A stretch of DNA of 64,000 bases from Mucilaginibacter terrae (lineage in GTDB: Bacteria > Bacteroidota > Bacteroidia > Sphingobacteriales > Sphingobacteriaceae). Each line of letters starts with the position of its first letter. Positions within the stretch are counted from its first letter, which is position 1. This document shows positions 9,174 through 17,443 of this stretch, piece after piece. The notes beneath the pieces are model-generated. The model did not search any database and had not been told where the DNA came from. It worked only from the letters and a program-made list of their open reading frames with translations. The stretch is from contig NZ_JAVLVU010000001.1 in assembly GCF_031951985.1 (NCBI RefSeq), forward strand, positions 1,178,001 through 1,242,000, in the 5' to 3' direction. Position numbers and translations under genes: made by a program.

Positions 9174-12014
9174 ATGTTACGCAGATTTCTATTTATCGCC
9201 TTTCTTTTTTTAGCCCACGCCGGTTTTGCACAACAAGCCCGCACCGTAAGCGGCATCGTTAAAGACACCACCGGCGCAGCCTTGCCGGGCAGCACCGTAA
9301 AACTAATTATGGCTAATGATAGTGTTACATCTGTAACCAATGCCACAGGTGCCTTTAGCTTTGCTAATATTAAAGCCACTGCTTTTACTTTACATATTAC
9401 CTCTATCGGTTTTCAGGGTATACGTAACCAGTATAATGGTGGCGAGAGTGCGTTGGGCACGTTTACGCTTAAAAATGAATCGACCTTGCTGGGTGCCGTT
9501 GTAGTAAATGCCGTAATACCGGTAAAAATTAAAGGCGATACCACCGAGTTTAGCGCCAGCGCCTACAAAGTGCGCGATGGTGCCCCGGCCGAAGATATGC
9601 TGCGAAAACTACCTGGTGTTGATGTGGATAAAAGCGGCAACGTAACCGCACAAGGTAAAAGTGTAACTAAAGTACGCGTAAATGGTAAAGACTTTTTTGG
9701 TGGCGATTTAAAAACAGCCACCCAAAACCTGCCTGCCAACATCATTCAAAACATGCAGCTGATTGACGATTACGGCGATCAGGCCAACCTTACCGGCGTT
9801 AAAACCGGCGAACCCGAAAAAATACTGAACATCACCATCCGTCCCGATAAAAACTATGGATACTTTGGGCAGGCTACATTGGGCGATGGTTCGGATGCGC
9901 AGAATGCCCTGGTGGGTAATGGCGAAGCTAACCGTTACGTGGCCTCAGGCTCATTGTTCAGTTTTAACGGCGACAGGCAAATTGCCGGTTTGGCCAACTT
10001 TAATAATACCAATAGCAGCTTGTTCAGCTTTGGTTCGGGCGGGCCGCGCGGCGGTGGCCCGGGCGGAGGTGGCGGTCGTCAGGGTGGGGCAAATACCACA
10101 GCCAGCAGCGATGGTATAACCATAGCCCGCTCATTAGGCTTAAACTACCGCGACCAGTGGGGCAAAAAAATATCGGCCTATGGCAGCTACAGTTTTTCGG
10201 ATAATACGGTGAATACTTTAAGTTCAACTACGCAAACCAATATATCTACAACATCGCCCAGTGTTAACAGCCTGAGCAATAATCAAACCGACGGCCGGAT
10301 TAACCACCGTTTTAACTTTAACATTGAGTATAAAATTGATACGATGAACTACCTCAAGTTTATCCCTTCATTCTCATACGCAGGCGTAAACACCGATTTA
10401 TCGCAAACCAGCAGTTTAGTGCGTAATGGCTCAGTGGCTAATGATTATTCTTTGTTATCAACCTTAAACTCATCGGCACCAAATGTGGGTGGCAATGTAT
10501 TGTACAATCACAAATTCAATAACAAAGGGCGTAACTTTAGTATTAATGCCAGTGCAGGTTCAACCCGGTTAACGCAAACTCAAAACCCGGTTTACAATTA
10601 CACAGCAGGTACAGCCTCGGCACCGTTAGACCAACTCATTAGTACCCGTGTAAAATTGGATAGCGTGGGTACAACGCTGTCTTACCTCGAGCCTTTGAGC
10701 AAACGCTCATTCCTGGAATTGAACTATGCTTATCACTATGCCCATACCACGTCAGATAAATCGACAGATACTCTTACAACGGCCGGTACCCGTAACCGCT
10801 ATAGCTTGTTGAGTAATGATTATGAGTTTAACTTTATTACCAACCGCGTGGGCTTAAACTACCGTTTTATTGAGAGCAAATATAATTACACATTGGGTTT
10901 GGCCGTGCAACCTTCCTTGCTTACCGGTAATTCACCATCAACCAGGGTTAACACACGTATATCTACCTTAAATTTTGCGCCAACTGCCCGGTTTATTTAC
11001 AATGCATCGCGCAGCCAGTCGTTCAGCTTTAATTATAACGGAGCCAGCAATCAGCCTACCTACTCAACGCTGCAACCGGTTATCGATTTTTCGAACGCGC
11101 TATACCCAACACAGGGCAATGCCGATTTAAAACCCGAGTTTAACAACAATGTATCGTTGCGGTATAACAAGTTCGATTTCCAGTCGGGTAATGTTTTTTT
11201 CACCAATTTATCGTTTACCAAAACAGATAACAAAATTGTTGCAAACACCATAAACTACCCTACTACCTACACACCAAACAGCAAACTGGCAGGTACCATA
11301 TTAACTCAGTATTTAAATGCCGATGGCTTTTACTCGGCACAAGGCGGCTACTCATTTGCAAAGCCATGGCAGCAACGCCGCTACACGTTAATGTTTAATG
11401 GTAACGTGAGCTATAATAACAATATATCATACATCAGCAACGTGGCACCAACCACTTATGCAATGACTACCCAAAAGAACATTGGCAAAAGCTTAACATT
11501 TACCCAGGGCACTAAGTTCCGTACCGATATAACTGATATTATTGATGCCGAACTGAATGCAAGTTATAGCATTACCAAAACAAACAACTCACTCACACAG
11601 AATAATATAAATAACAATTTCCGTACGTTTGCATTAGGTTTAACCGGTAAAAACTATTTTGGCCCAACATGGACTTTAAGCTACGATTTTACCCGCAGCA
11701 TGTACTACGGCTACACCGGGTCAACCAATCCAAACATCCTGAATACCTATATTGAAAAGAAGTTTTTAAAGCAAAATGTTGGCTCCTTACGCCTGTCGGC
11801 ATTTGATTTATTTAACCAGAATACCGGCTTCAGCAACACCGCAACCAGTAGCTACGTAACCGAAACACAGAGCAATCGTTTGGGCCGTTACTTCCTGCTC
11901 ACATTTACTTTAAGGTTACAAAATTTTGCCGGTGGCAAGCGTCCAACGCCACCTCGCGATGGTGGCGGTCAACCTCCTTTTGGTGGCATGGGTGGCCTCG
12001 GTAGCATGAATTAG
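9174..12014 (+). CDS. TonB-receptor-like outer-membrane beta-barrel protein
   Basis: This is a 946-residue outer-membrane protein. The ATG at 9174 gives a clean signal peptide (MLRRFLFIAFLFLAHAGFAQ); the upstream frame has no better start. An N-terminal carboxypeptidase-regulatory-like domain (about 25-105: VSGIVKDTTGAALPGSTVKL) is followed by a plug-like segment (KVRDGAPAEDMLRKLPGVDV, VTKVRVNGKDFFGG) and a long barrel. This is the OMP_b-brl type found throughout Bacteroidota. Two features are odd: a Gly-rich stretch near residues 285-305 (GPRGGGPGGGGGRQGG), and a Gly/Pro tail beyond the last strand that ends GGMGGLGSMN rather than in an aromatic residue. It is divergent from the LytS/LytTR genes and upstream of the ankyrin/DUF2271/PepSY genes, so uptake of an iron or other metal complex is a reasonable inference. 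Confidence 0.85.
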   Translation: MLRRFLFIAFLFLAHAGFAQQARTVSGIVKDTTGAALPGSTVKLIMANDSVTSVTNATGAFSFANIKATAFTLHITSIGFQGIRNQYNGGESALGTFTLKNESTLLGAVVVNAVIPVKIKGDTTEFSASAYKVRDGAPAEDMLRKLPGVDVDKSGNVTAQGKSVTKVRVNGKDFFGGDLKTATQNLPANIIQNMQLIDDYGDQANLTGVKTGEPEKILNITIRPDKNYGYFGQATLGDGSDAQNALVGNGEANRYVASGSLFSFNGDRQIAGLANFNNTNSSLFSFGSGGPRGGGPGGGGGRQGGANTTASSDGITIARSLGLNYRDQWGKKISAYGSYSFSDNTVNTLSSTTQTNISTTSPSVNSLSNNQTDGRINHRFNFNIEYKIDTMNYLKFIPSFSYAGVNTDLSQTSSLVRNGSVANDYSLLSTLNSSAPNVGGNVLYNHKFNNKGRNFSINASAGSTRLTQTQNPVYNYTAGTASAPLDQLISTRVKLDSVGTTLSYLEPLSKRSFLELNYAYHYAHTTSDKSTDTLTTAGTRNRYSLLSNDYEFNFITNRVGLNYRFIESKYNYTLGLAVQPSLLTGNSPSTRVNTRISTLNFAPTARFIYNASRSQSFSFNYNGASNQPTYSTLQPVIDFSNALYPTQGNADLKPEFNNNVSLRYNKFDFQSGNVFFTNLSFTKTDNKIVANTINYPTTYTPNSKLAGTILTQYLNADGFYSAQGGYSFAKPWQQRRYTLMFNGNVSYNNNISYISNVAPTTYAMTTQKNIGKSLTFTQGTKFRTDITDIIDAELNASYSITKTNNSLTQNNINNNFRTFALGLTGKNYFGPTWTLSYDFTRSMYYGYTGSTNPNILNTYIEKKFLKQNVGSLRLSAFDLFNQNTGFSNTATSSYVTETQSNRLGRYFLLTFTLRLQNFAGGKRPTPPRDGGGQPPFGGMGGLGSMN

Positions 12015-12048
12015 AAAATAATAATTCTTATTTAGACTGATTCTTATT

Positions 12049-12088
12049 AGATTTGTATGTCGGTATTAATGTGCCGACGTACAAATCT
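12049..12088. promoter_or_regulatory. 15-bp inverted repeat before ankyrin gene
   Basis: The arms agatttgtatgtcgg (12049-12063) and ccgacgtacaaatct (12074-12088) are complementary except at one T/G position, which can wobble in RNA, with a 10-nt loop. It begins 35 bases after the outer-membrane protein gene and ends 20 bases before the ankyrin gene. It lacks an immediate T-run, so a regulator-binding site or RNA processing hairpin is as likely as a terminator. Confidence 0.6.
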
Positions 12089-12108
12089 CAAATCTTACCG
12101 GTTTTTAA

Positions 12109-13635
12109 ATGAAAAAACTATTATTAGCCACGCTCACTACACTCGCATCTCTTGGTGCAATGGCGCAAAATAACGTATTGCTAACCCAGCCGTTTTGGCA
12201 AGGCCAGCCCAGTGTTGAGCAGGTTAAGGCCGAAATTGCCAAAGGCGCTAATCCATCGCAGTTTAATGGTAATAGCTTCGACCCTGTAGTTATGGCCATT
12301 AATGCCAAAGCTCCAAACGAAACCATTAAATACCTTATCGATCAGCCCGGTAACGATGTTAACAAGCTGACCCACGATGGCCGTATTTATTTGCATTGGG
12401 CGGCCAATAGCAACAACCCCGAAATTATGGAATACGTAATTTCAAAAGGTTCCAAATTAGATTTAATGGATAGCCATGGCACTACCCCGCTGTTGTTTGC
12501 AGCATCGGCAGGTCAGCAAAACACTAAAATATATGATGTGTTACTTGCCCATGGCGATAACCTGAAAAAGAACGTAAATGGTGCCGGTGCTAATGCTTTG
12601 TTAGTAGCCATTGCAAATGATAAGGAGCTTGTGCTTACCAATTACTTTGTATCAAAAGGCTTGGATATTAAATCGACAGATGCTGCCGGTAACAACGCTT
12701 TTGATTATGCAGTACGCAGCGGTAACATCGAACTGCTGAAAACCTTACAGCAAAAAGGCTTAAAACCTGGCCCTAATGCTATGCTGCAAGCTGCACAAGC
12801 GGGTGGTGGCCGCCGTGGTGCTCCTGCTCCTCCTACTCCATTGTCATACTACCAATACCTGGAAAGCTTGGGTGTAAAAGCATCAGCTACTAACAAAACC
12901 GGCGAAAACGCGCTGCATTATCTTGCACGCCGCCCGGGTCAGGCCGAAACTATAGCTTACTTCATTAGCAAAGGAGCTAACGTTAACCAGCCCGACGAGG
13001 AAGGCAATACGCCATTTATGTACGCAGCTGCCAGCAACCGCGATACTGCAGTGATAACCGCCTTGCTTAAAGGTGTTAAAAACGTTAACTTAGGCAATGC
13101 CAAAGGCGAAACTGCTTTAGCTATGGCTGTACGCAGCAATTCGGCCGAAACGGTGAATTACCTGATTGCCAAAGGTGCTGATACAAAGGTACTGGACAAA
13201 AAAGGCAATAACCTGGCTTATTATCTTATGGAATCCTATCGCCCGGCTTTTGCTGGTCGTGGCGCACCGGGTGGCCCTGCTGCCGGTGATGATTTTGGTG
13301 CTAAAATGACTTTATTGAAAGATAAAGGCGTTAAACTAACTGCTCCTCAAAAAGATGGCAGCACATTATATCATTTGGCAGTAGCTAAAAACGATGTTGC
13401 CTTACTAAAACGTTTAGAGCCACTTGGCCTTGATGTAAATGCTAAAAATACCGAAGGCTTAACTGCTTTGCACAAAGCTGCGCTTATTGCAAAAGATGAT
13501 GTGATGATGAAATATTTTATATCAATTGGCGCTAAAAAAGATGCGGTTACCAACTTTAAAGAGACCGCTTATGATTTAGCTGCCGAAAACGAATCACTCA
13601 CCAAAAACAACGTATCTGTTACTTTCCTGAAATAA
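12109..13635 (+). CDS. Secreted ankyrin-repeat protein
   Basis: This is a 508-residue protein with a signal peptide (MKKLLLATLTTLASLGAMAQ), so it is periplasmic. It is built almost entirely of ankyrin repeats of about 33 residues, such as DGRIYLHWAANSNNPEIMEY, NKTGENALHYLARRPGQAET and EEGNTPFMYAAASNRDTA, each starting with the usual G-x-TxLHxAA pattern. Two Gly/Ala/Pro-rich insertions (RRGAPAPPTP near 232-242 and GRGAPGGPAAG near 384-394) interrupt the repeat array. Ankyrin repeats mediate protein binding, so it is probably a scaffold for its neighbours. It lies 5 bases before the DUF2271 gene and 15 more precede the PepSY reductase gene, so the three are almost certainly co-transcribed. Confidence 0.88.
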   Translation: MKKLLLATLTTLASLGAMAQNNVLLTQPFWQGQPSVEQVKAEIAKGANPSQFNGNSFDPVVMAINAKAPNETIKYLIDQPGNDVNKLTHDGRIYLHWAANSNNPEIMEYVISKGSKLDLMDSHGTTPLLFAASAGQQNTKIYDVLLAHGDNLKKNVNGAGANALLVAIANDKELVLTNYFVSKGLDIKSTDAAGNNAFDYAVRSGNIELLKTLQQKGLKPGPNAMLQAAQAGGGRRGAPAPPTPLSYYQYLESLGVKASATNKTGENALHYLARRPGQAETIAYFISKGANVNQPDEEGNTPFMYAAASNRDTAVITALLKGVKNVNLGNAKGETALAMAVRSNSAETVNYLIAKGADTKVLDKKGNNLAYYLMESYRPAFAGRGAPGGPAAGDDFGAKMTLLKDKGVKLTAPQKDGSTLYHLAVAKNDVALLKRLEPLGLDVNAKNTEGLTALHKAALIAKDDVMMKYFISIGAKKDAVTNFKETAYDLAAENESLTKNNVSVTFLK

Positions 13636-13640
13636 TTAAT

Positions 13641-14126
13641 ATGTCTCGCTACTTTAAACTAATTGTTTTAACGGCCGTTTTGGCCTTTGCAGCTCAAAGT
13701 GCATCATTTGCTCAAATTAATAAATATAAATGTATGATCCAGATGTCGAACTATATGGGCGACGGAGCATACGTAGTTATATCACTCATTGACAGCAAGG
13801 GGGCTTACGAAAAAACGCTTTATGTATTAGGTTCTGACAAAAAATGGTACAACAGCCTTAAAGAATGGAATAAATTTTATAAAGCTAAACCTGCCAACAT
13901 CAGTGCCATCACCGGTGCTTCGGTTACCGGTGGCGACCGCAGCGTAAACGTTATTGAAATTGAAGCTTCAAAAATTGATGCCGGTTATAAATTACGCTTT
14001 GAGAGCGCTGTTGAAGATAAAAAATACAATGTGAGCGACGTGGAAGTTCCGTTAACCACCGAAGGTTTGGGAGCCAAAACCGATGGTACCGGCTATATCC
14101 GTTACGTTCGTTTCAGCGCCAACTAA
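13641..14126 (+). CDS. DUF2271 periplasmic protein, candidate flavin carrier
   Basis: This is a 161-residue protein with a signal peptide ending near Ala24 (SASFAQ). It matches the DUF2271 family, usually found with PepSY membrane proteins and ApbE. Typical features are CMIQMSNYMGDGAYVVISLID, KWYNSLKEWNKFY and the C-terminal GTGYIRYVRFSAN. The segment AITGASVTGG (residues 89-98) resembles the ApbE target pattern (S/T)GA(S/T)x(T/S), in which FMN is attached to a Thr or Ser. Here the acceptor would be Ser94 or, less likely, Thr96. With the reductase downstream and ApbE beside it, a covalently flavinylated electron carrier is a sensible inference. Flavinylation itself is not shown by the sequence. 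Confidence 0.78.
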   Translation: MSRYFKLIVLTAVLAFAAQSASFAQINKYKCMIQMSNYMGDGAYVVISLIDSKGAYEKTLYVLGSDKKWYNSLKEWNKFYKAKPANISAITGASVTGGDRSVNVIEIEASKIDAGYKLRFESAVEDKKYNVSDVEVPLTTEGLGAKTDGTGYIRYVRFSAN

Positions 14127-14141
14127 AGGCATTTAATCCAC

Positions 14142-16337
14142 ATGACAATTTCTGTTTGGAGATACAGCCACTTAGCCCTGGCTGTATCTTCTTTTTTATT
14201 GCTTACGCTACTATCGGTAACCGGTATTATACTGGCATTTGAACCTGTTAGTCAAAAAACACAATCGTACAAAGCCGATAACTTTAGCCAGATAACGCTG
14301 GCACAAACCCTGCCTGCCCTGCGCAAAGCCTACCCCGATATAAGCGAACTTACGGTAGATGCCAACCAGTTTGTTAAAATTAAAGCCAGCGATGCCGACG
14401 GCAAAAACCTTGATGCCTACGTTGACCCGCTTACCGGCAAGGTACTGGGCCTGCCCCAAAAGAAGAATGAGTTTTTTGAAACCGTAAAATCGTTGCACCG
14501 CTCGTTATTTTTGCACGAAGTTGGGCGGGCCATTATTGGCATTACGGCATTTTTGCTGATGCTGATTACCACATCGGGCATTGCGCTCATTATTCAGCGG
14601 CAGCGTGGCGTTAAGCACTTTTTTAAACGCATTGTACGCGATAGCTTTGCGCAGTATTACCACGTGGTATTGGGTCGATTATCGCTCATTCCTATTCTTA
14701 TTATTGCACTTACGGGTACTTACCTGTCGTTGGCGAGGTTTAACTTTTTCGACACGAAAAAAGAAAGTACTAAGGTAGATTTCGACAAGATCAAATCGAC
14801 ACCCGAACGTAAGCCAACAGAAATAGAGATTTTCAGGAACACCAAACTTTCGGAAGTGGAGAGCATTGAATTTCCATTTTCGGAAGATGTAGAGGACTAT
14901 TATACCATTAAACTCAACGATCGTGAAATTGCCGTAAATCAAATTACCGGCGATATACTTAGCGAGGTAAAATACCCCAAAGCGGTAGTTTACTCCAACC
15001 TAAGCCTCGATTTACATACCGGTCGCACCAATATGGTTTGGGCACTGGTACTTGCTGTTGCGGCAGCTAATATCCTGTTCTTTATTTACTCGGGATTTGC
15101 CATGACGCTTAAACGCCGGGTTAACCGGGTTGGTAACCAATTTAAGGCCGATGAAAGCAGCTACATCATACTCGTGGGGTCAGAAAACGGGAGCACCTAC
15201 CGCTTTGCCAAAGCCGTGCACCAGCAACTGTTAAAACAGGGGCAAAAATCGTTTATTACCGAGCTTAATAATTACAAGGTTTTTCCAAAAGCGCAACACC
15301 TCATTGTTATTACCGCCACCTATGGTATTGGCGATGCGCCAACCAATGCTACTAAATTTGCATCATTGCTTAAAAAGCATCCGCAAGCGCAACAAGTTCA
15401 TTATTCGGTACTGGGTTTTGGCTCACATGCCTACCCCGATTTTTGCCAGTTTGCGTTTGAGGCCAATAACCTGCTTTCGCAGCAAACCTGGGCTAAGCCA
15501 CTGGTTGATATTCATACCGTTAACGACCGCTCGCCACAGGAGTTTGAGCTTTGGGCCGAGGCCTGGTCGCAGCAATCGGGCATTACGATCGAGACCCTGC
15601 CCGAATTAAGAACTGCCGAAAAACATAAATTGAGCACGTTCCTGGTAAGCTCAAATACCGCATCTGGTGCAGCAGAAGGCACATTCTCTGTTAGACTGAA
15701 AAGCAAGCGCAAGCAAAAAGTTACCTCGGGCGATTTACTGGCCATATACCCGGCCAATGACCACCGCGAACGGCTTTACTCCATAGGCGTAGTTAATAGC
15801 GAGATACAACTAAGTATACGCCTGCATGAAAATGGCCTGGGTTCGGGCTTTTTACATCGCTTGCAGGCGGGCGAATATGTACGTGCGCGCATTGTACAAA
15901 ATGAGCACTTCCATTTCCCGGCTAAATCGCCCGAGGTGGTCATGATCTCGAATGGAACGGGCATAGCACCGTTTTTAGGCATGATTAACCAAAACCAGCG
16001 TAACGTACCCTGCCATTTGTATTGCGGTTTCCGCGAAAGTGCTTCAATTAAGGGTTATAAAAATGTGCTTGATGAAGGCAAAGCCGCAGGTAAACTGGTT
16101 CACCTCAAAATTGCACTATCACGCGAGGGCGAAAAACAATATGTAAGCGATTTAATAGCCCGCGATGCCGATTTTATGGCCAAAGTATTAAGCACCAAAG
16201 GCACCATTATGATATGCGGCTCATTAGCCATGCAAAAAGATGTAATGGACGTGCTGGATAGCATTTGCGAAGCTAAAACCGGCAAAGGCATCAGCTTTTA
16301 TCAATCGCGCAACCAAATACTTACCGACTGCTACTAA
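14142..16337 (+). CDS. PepSY membrane protein fused to flavodoxin/FNR reductase
   Basis: This 731-residue inner-membrane electron-transfer protein is a fusion. Residues 1-325 form a PepSY_TM domain with four membrane segments (about 9-33, 127-151, 178-197 and 296-320) and histidines near them (His10, His119, His125, His174, His292) that could hold haem, as in FoxB-type reductases. Residues about 340-480 are flavodoxin-like (SENGSTYRFAK, TATYGIGDAP). Residues about 495-731 form a sulfite-reductase/FNR-like FAD and NAD(P)H module (RLYS at 544-547, GSGFLH, NGTGIAPF near 604-611, MICGS and a C-terminal aromatic). Electrons would pass from NAD(P)H through FAD and FMN across the membrane. It lies downstream of DUF2271 and ends 3 bases before the convergent apbE. 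The substrate could be a ferric complex or the DUF2271 flavin. Confidence 0.88.
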   Translation: MTISVWRYSHLALAVSSFLLLTLLSVTGIILAFEPVSQKTQSYKADNFSQITLAQTLPALRKAYPDISELTVDANQFVKIKASDADGKNLDAYVDPLTGKVLGLPQKKNEFFETVKSLHRSLFLHEVGRAIIGITAFLLMLITTSGIALIIQRQRGVKHFFKRIVRDSFAQYYHVVLGRLSLIPILIIALTGTYLSLARFNFFDTKKESTKVDFDKIKSTPERKPTEIEIFRNTKLSEVESIEFPFSEDVEDYYTIKLNDREIAVNQITGDILSEVKYPKAVVYSNLSLDLHTGRTNMVWALVLAVAAANILFFIYSGFAMTLKRRVNRVGNQFKADESSYIILVGSENGSTYRFAKAVHQQLLKQGQKSFITELNNYKVFPKAQHLIVITATYGIGDAPTNATKFASLLKKHPQAQQVHYSVLGFGSHAYPDFCQFAFEANNLLSQQTWAKPLVDIHTVNDRSPQEFELWAEAWSQQSGITIETLPELRTAEKHKLSTFLVSSNTASGAAEGTFSVRLKSKRKQKVTSGDLLAIYPANDHRERLYSIGVVNSEIQLSIRLHENGLGSGFLHRLQAGEYVRARIVQNEHFHFPAKSPEVVMISNGTGIAPFLGMINQNQRNVPCHLYCGFRESASIKGYKNVLDEGKAAGKLVHLKIALSREGEKQYVSDLIARDADFMAKVLSTKGTIMICGSLAMQKDVMDVLDSICEAKTGKGISFYQSRNQILTDCY

Positions 16338-16340
16338 AGC

Positions 16341-17360
16341 TTATAATTTGAATTTATTAACATCGATGTTTGGCGAGGTAACCACCTTGCCATCATCGGT
16401 TATCATAATACAGCTGTACTGCGGATATTTGCTCAGCAGCTTCAATCCCTTTTCACGGCCCAAAACCATTAGCGAAGTGCTGAATCCGTTGGCCTTTTCG
16501 GCACTTGGGCCAAACACGGTTACACTGCAAAGCCCGGTTACCGGGTATCCGGTGGCCGGGTTAATAATGTGGGCATACCGCTTTCCGTTAAACATCACAA
16601 ACTTTTCGTAACTGCCCGATGTTACCACCGCGCCTTGCTTTAATGGTACCACAGCAAATATGGTGTCCTCACGCATAGGGTTGGTAATGCCTATGTTCCA
16701 GTCTTTGCCATCGGGTTGTTTACCCCAGGTTTGTATATCACCCGACCCATTTACTATTCCGGCTTTAATACCTCTCGCCACCATCATGTCCCGGCAGCGG
16801 TCGGCGGCATAGCCCTCCCCTAATGCACCGAAACCTATTTTCATGCCTTTATTTTTCAGGAAGATGGTAGAGTTTTTAGCATCGAGTATAATGTTGCAAT
16901 ATCCCACCTTTTCTACCGATTTCTTTACTGCTTCCGGCGAGGGCATCTCGGTCATGGAGCCATCAAACTTCCAAATCCTATCCATAGCGGCAAAACTTAT
17001 ATCAAAGCCTCCATTGGTAATTTTTGAAAGATGCAGGGCACGCTGTGCCAGCTTAAATACCTCGGGACTAACCTTTATGGCCTTAACCCCTGCATTGCTG
17101 TTTACCTGCCCTATTTGCGTTTCGTTTTTCCAGTCGGATATAAGGTTTTCGATGCGGGTTATTTCGGCAATGCAGGTATCGATGTTGCGCTCGGCGGTCA
17201 ATGAGTCTTTGGCAACAATAGTTATATCGAACCGTGCTCCCATTAGTTTAGAGGTACGTTTACGCAACACCTGCGCCGAGGTGTTAAGGCTTACAAACAC
17301 TAATAGCACGTAACCGAATTTTTTGAGGCAAAAATTGGGTAAAAAGAAAATTTTAAGCAT
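16341..17360 (-). CDS. apbE: FAD:protein FMN transferase ApbE
   Basis: This is a 339-residue periplasmic ApbE family protein that transfers FMN from FAD to Ser/Thr of target proteins in a Mg-dependent reaction. An N-terminal hydrophobic segment (about 15-29) is a signal peptide or anchor. Family blocks are MGARFDITIVAKDS, ISDWKNETQIGQVNSNAG, GFGALGEGYAADRC, GIVNGSGDIQTWGK, RYAHIINPATGYPV and KANGFSTSLMVLG. In the last block the usual ADAxxT metal motif has Asn291 in place of Asp, with Thr295 kept, so metal coordination may differ. It converges on the PepSY/flavodoxin reductase gene with a 3-base gap and sits beside a DUF2271 protein carrying a possible target motif. A perfect hairpin separates it from the upstream uxaE-like gene. 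Confidence 0.9.
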   Translation of the reverse strand: MLKIFFLPNFCLKKFGYVLLVFVSLNTSAQVLRKRTSKLMGARFDITIVAKDSLTAERNIDTCIAEITRIENLISDWKNETQIGQVNSNAGVKAIKVSPEVFKLAQRALHLSKITNGGFDISFAAMDRIWKFDGSMTEMPSPEAVKKSVEKVGYCNIILDAKNSTIFLKNKGMKIGFGALGEGYAADRCRDMMVARGIKAGIVNGSGDIQTWGKQPDGKDWNIGITNPMREDTIFAVVPLKQGAVVTSGSYEKFVMFNGKRYAHIINPATGYPVTGLCSVTVFGPSAEKANGFSTSLMVLGREKGLKLLSKYPQYSCIMITDDGKVVTSPNIDVNKFKL

Positions 17361-17385
17361 AAATAACAGCCCTTATAAAAGCAAA

Positions 17386-17419
17386 AAAGACATGCAGTAT
17401 TTTAAAACTGCATGTCTTT
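17386..17419 (-). terminator. Terminator after the uxaE-like gene
   Basis: The arms aaagacatgcagt (17386-17398) and actgcatgtcttt (17407-17419) form a perfect 13-bp stem with an 8-nt loop. On the minus strand the stem is followed by a T-run. It lies between the end of the uxaE-like gene (17444) and the start of apbE (17360). Confidence 0.88.
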
Positions 17420-17443
17420 CAAAAATACAAATAATGGCTATTA

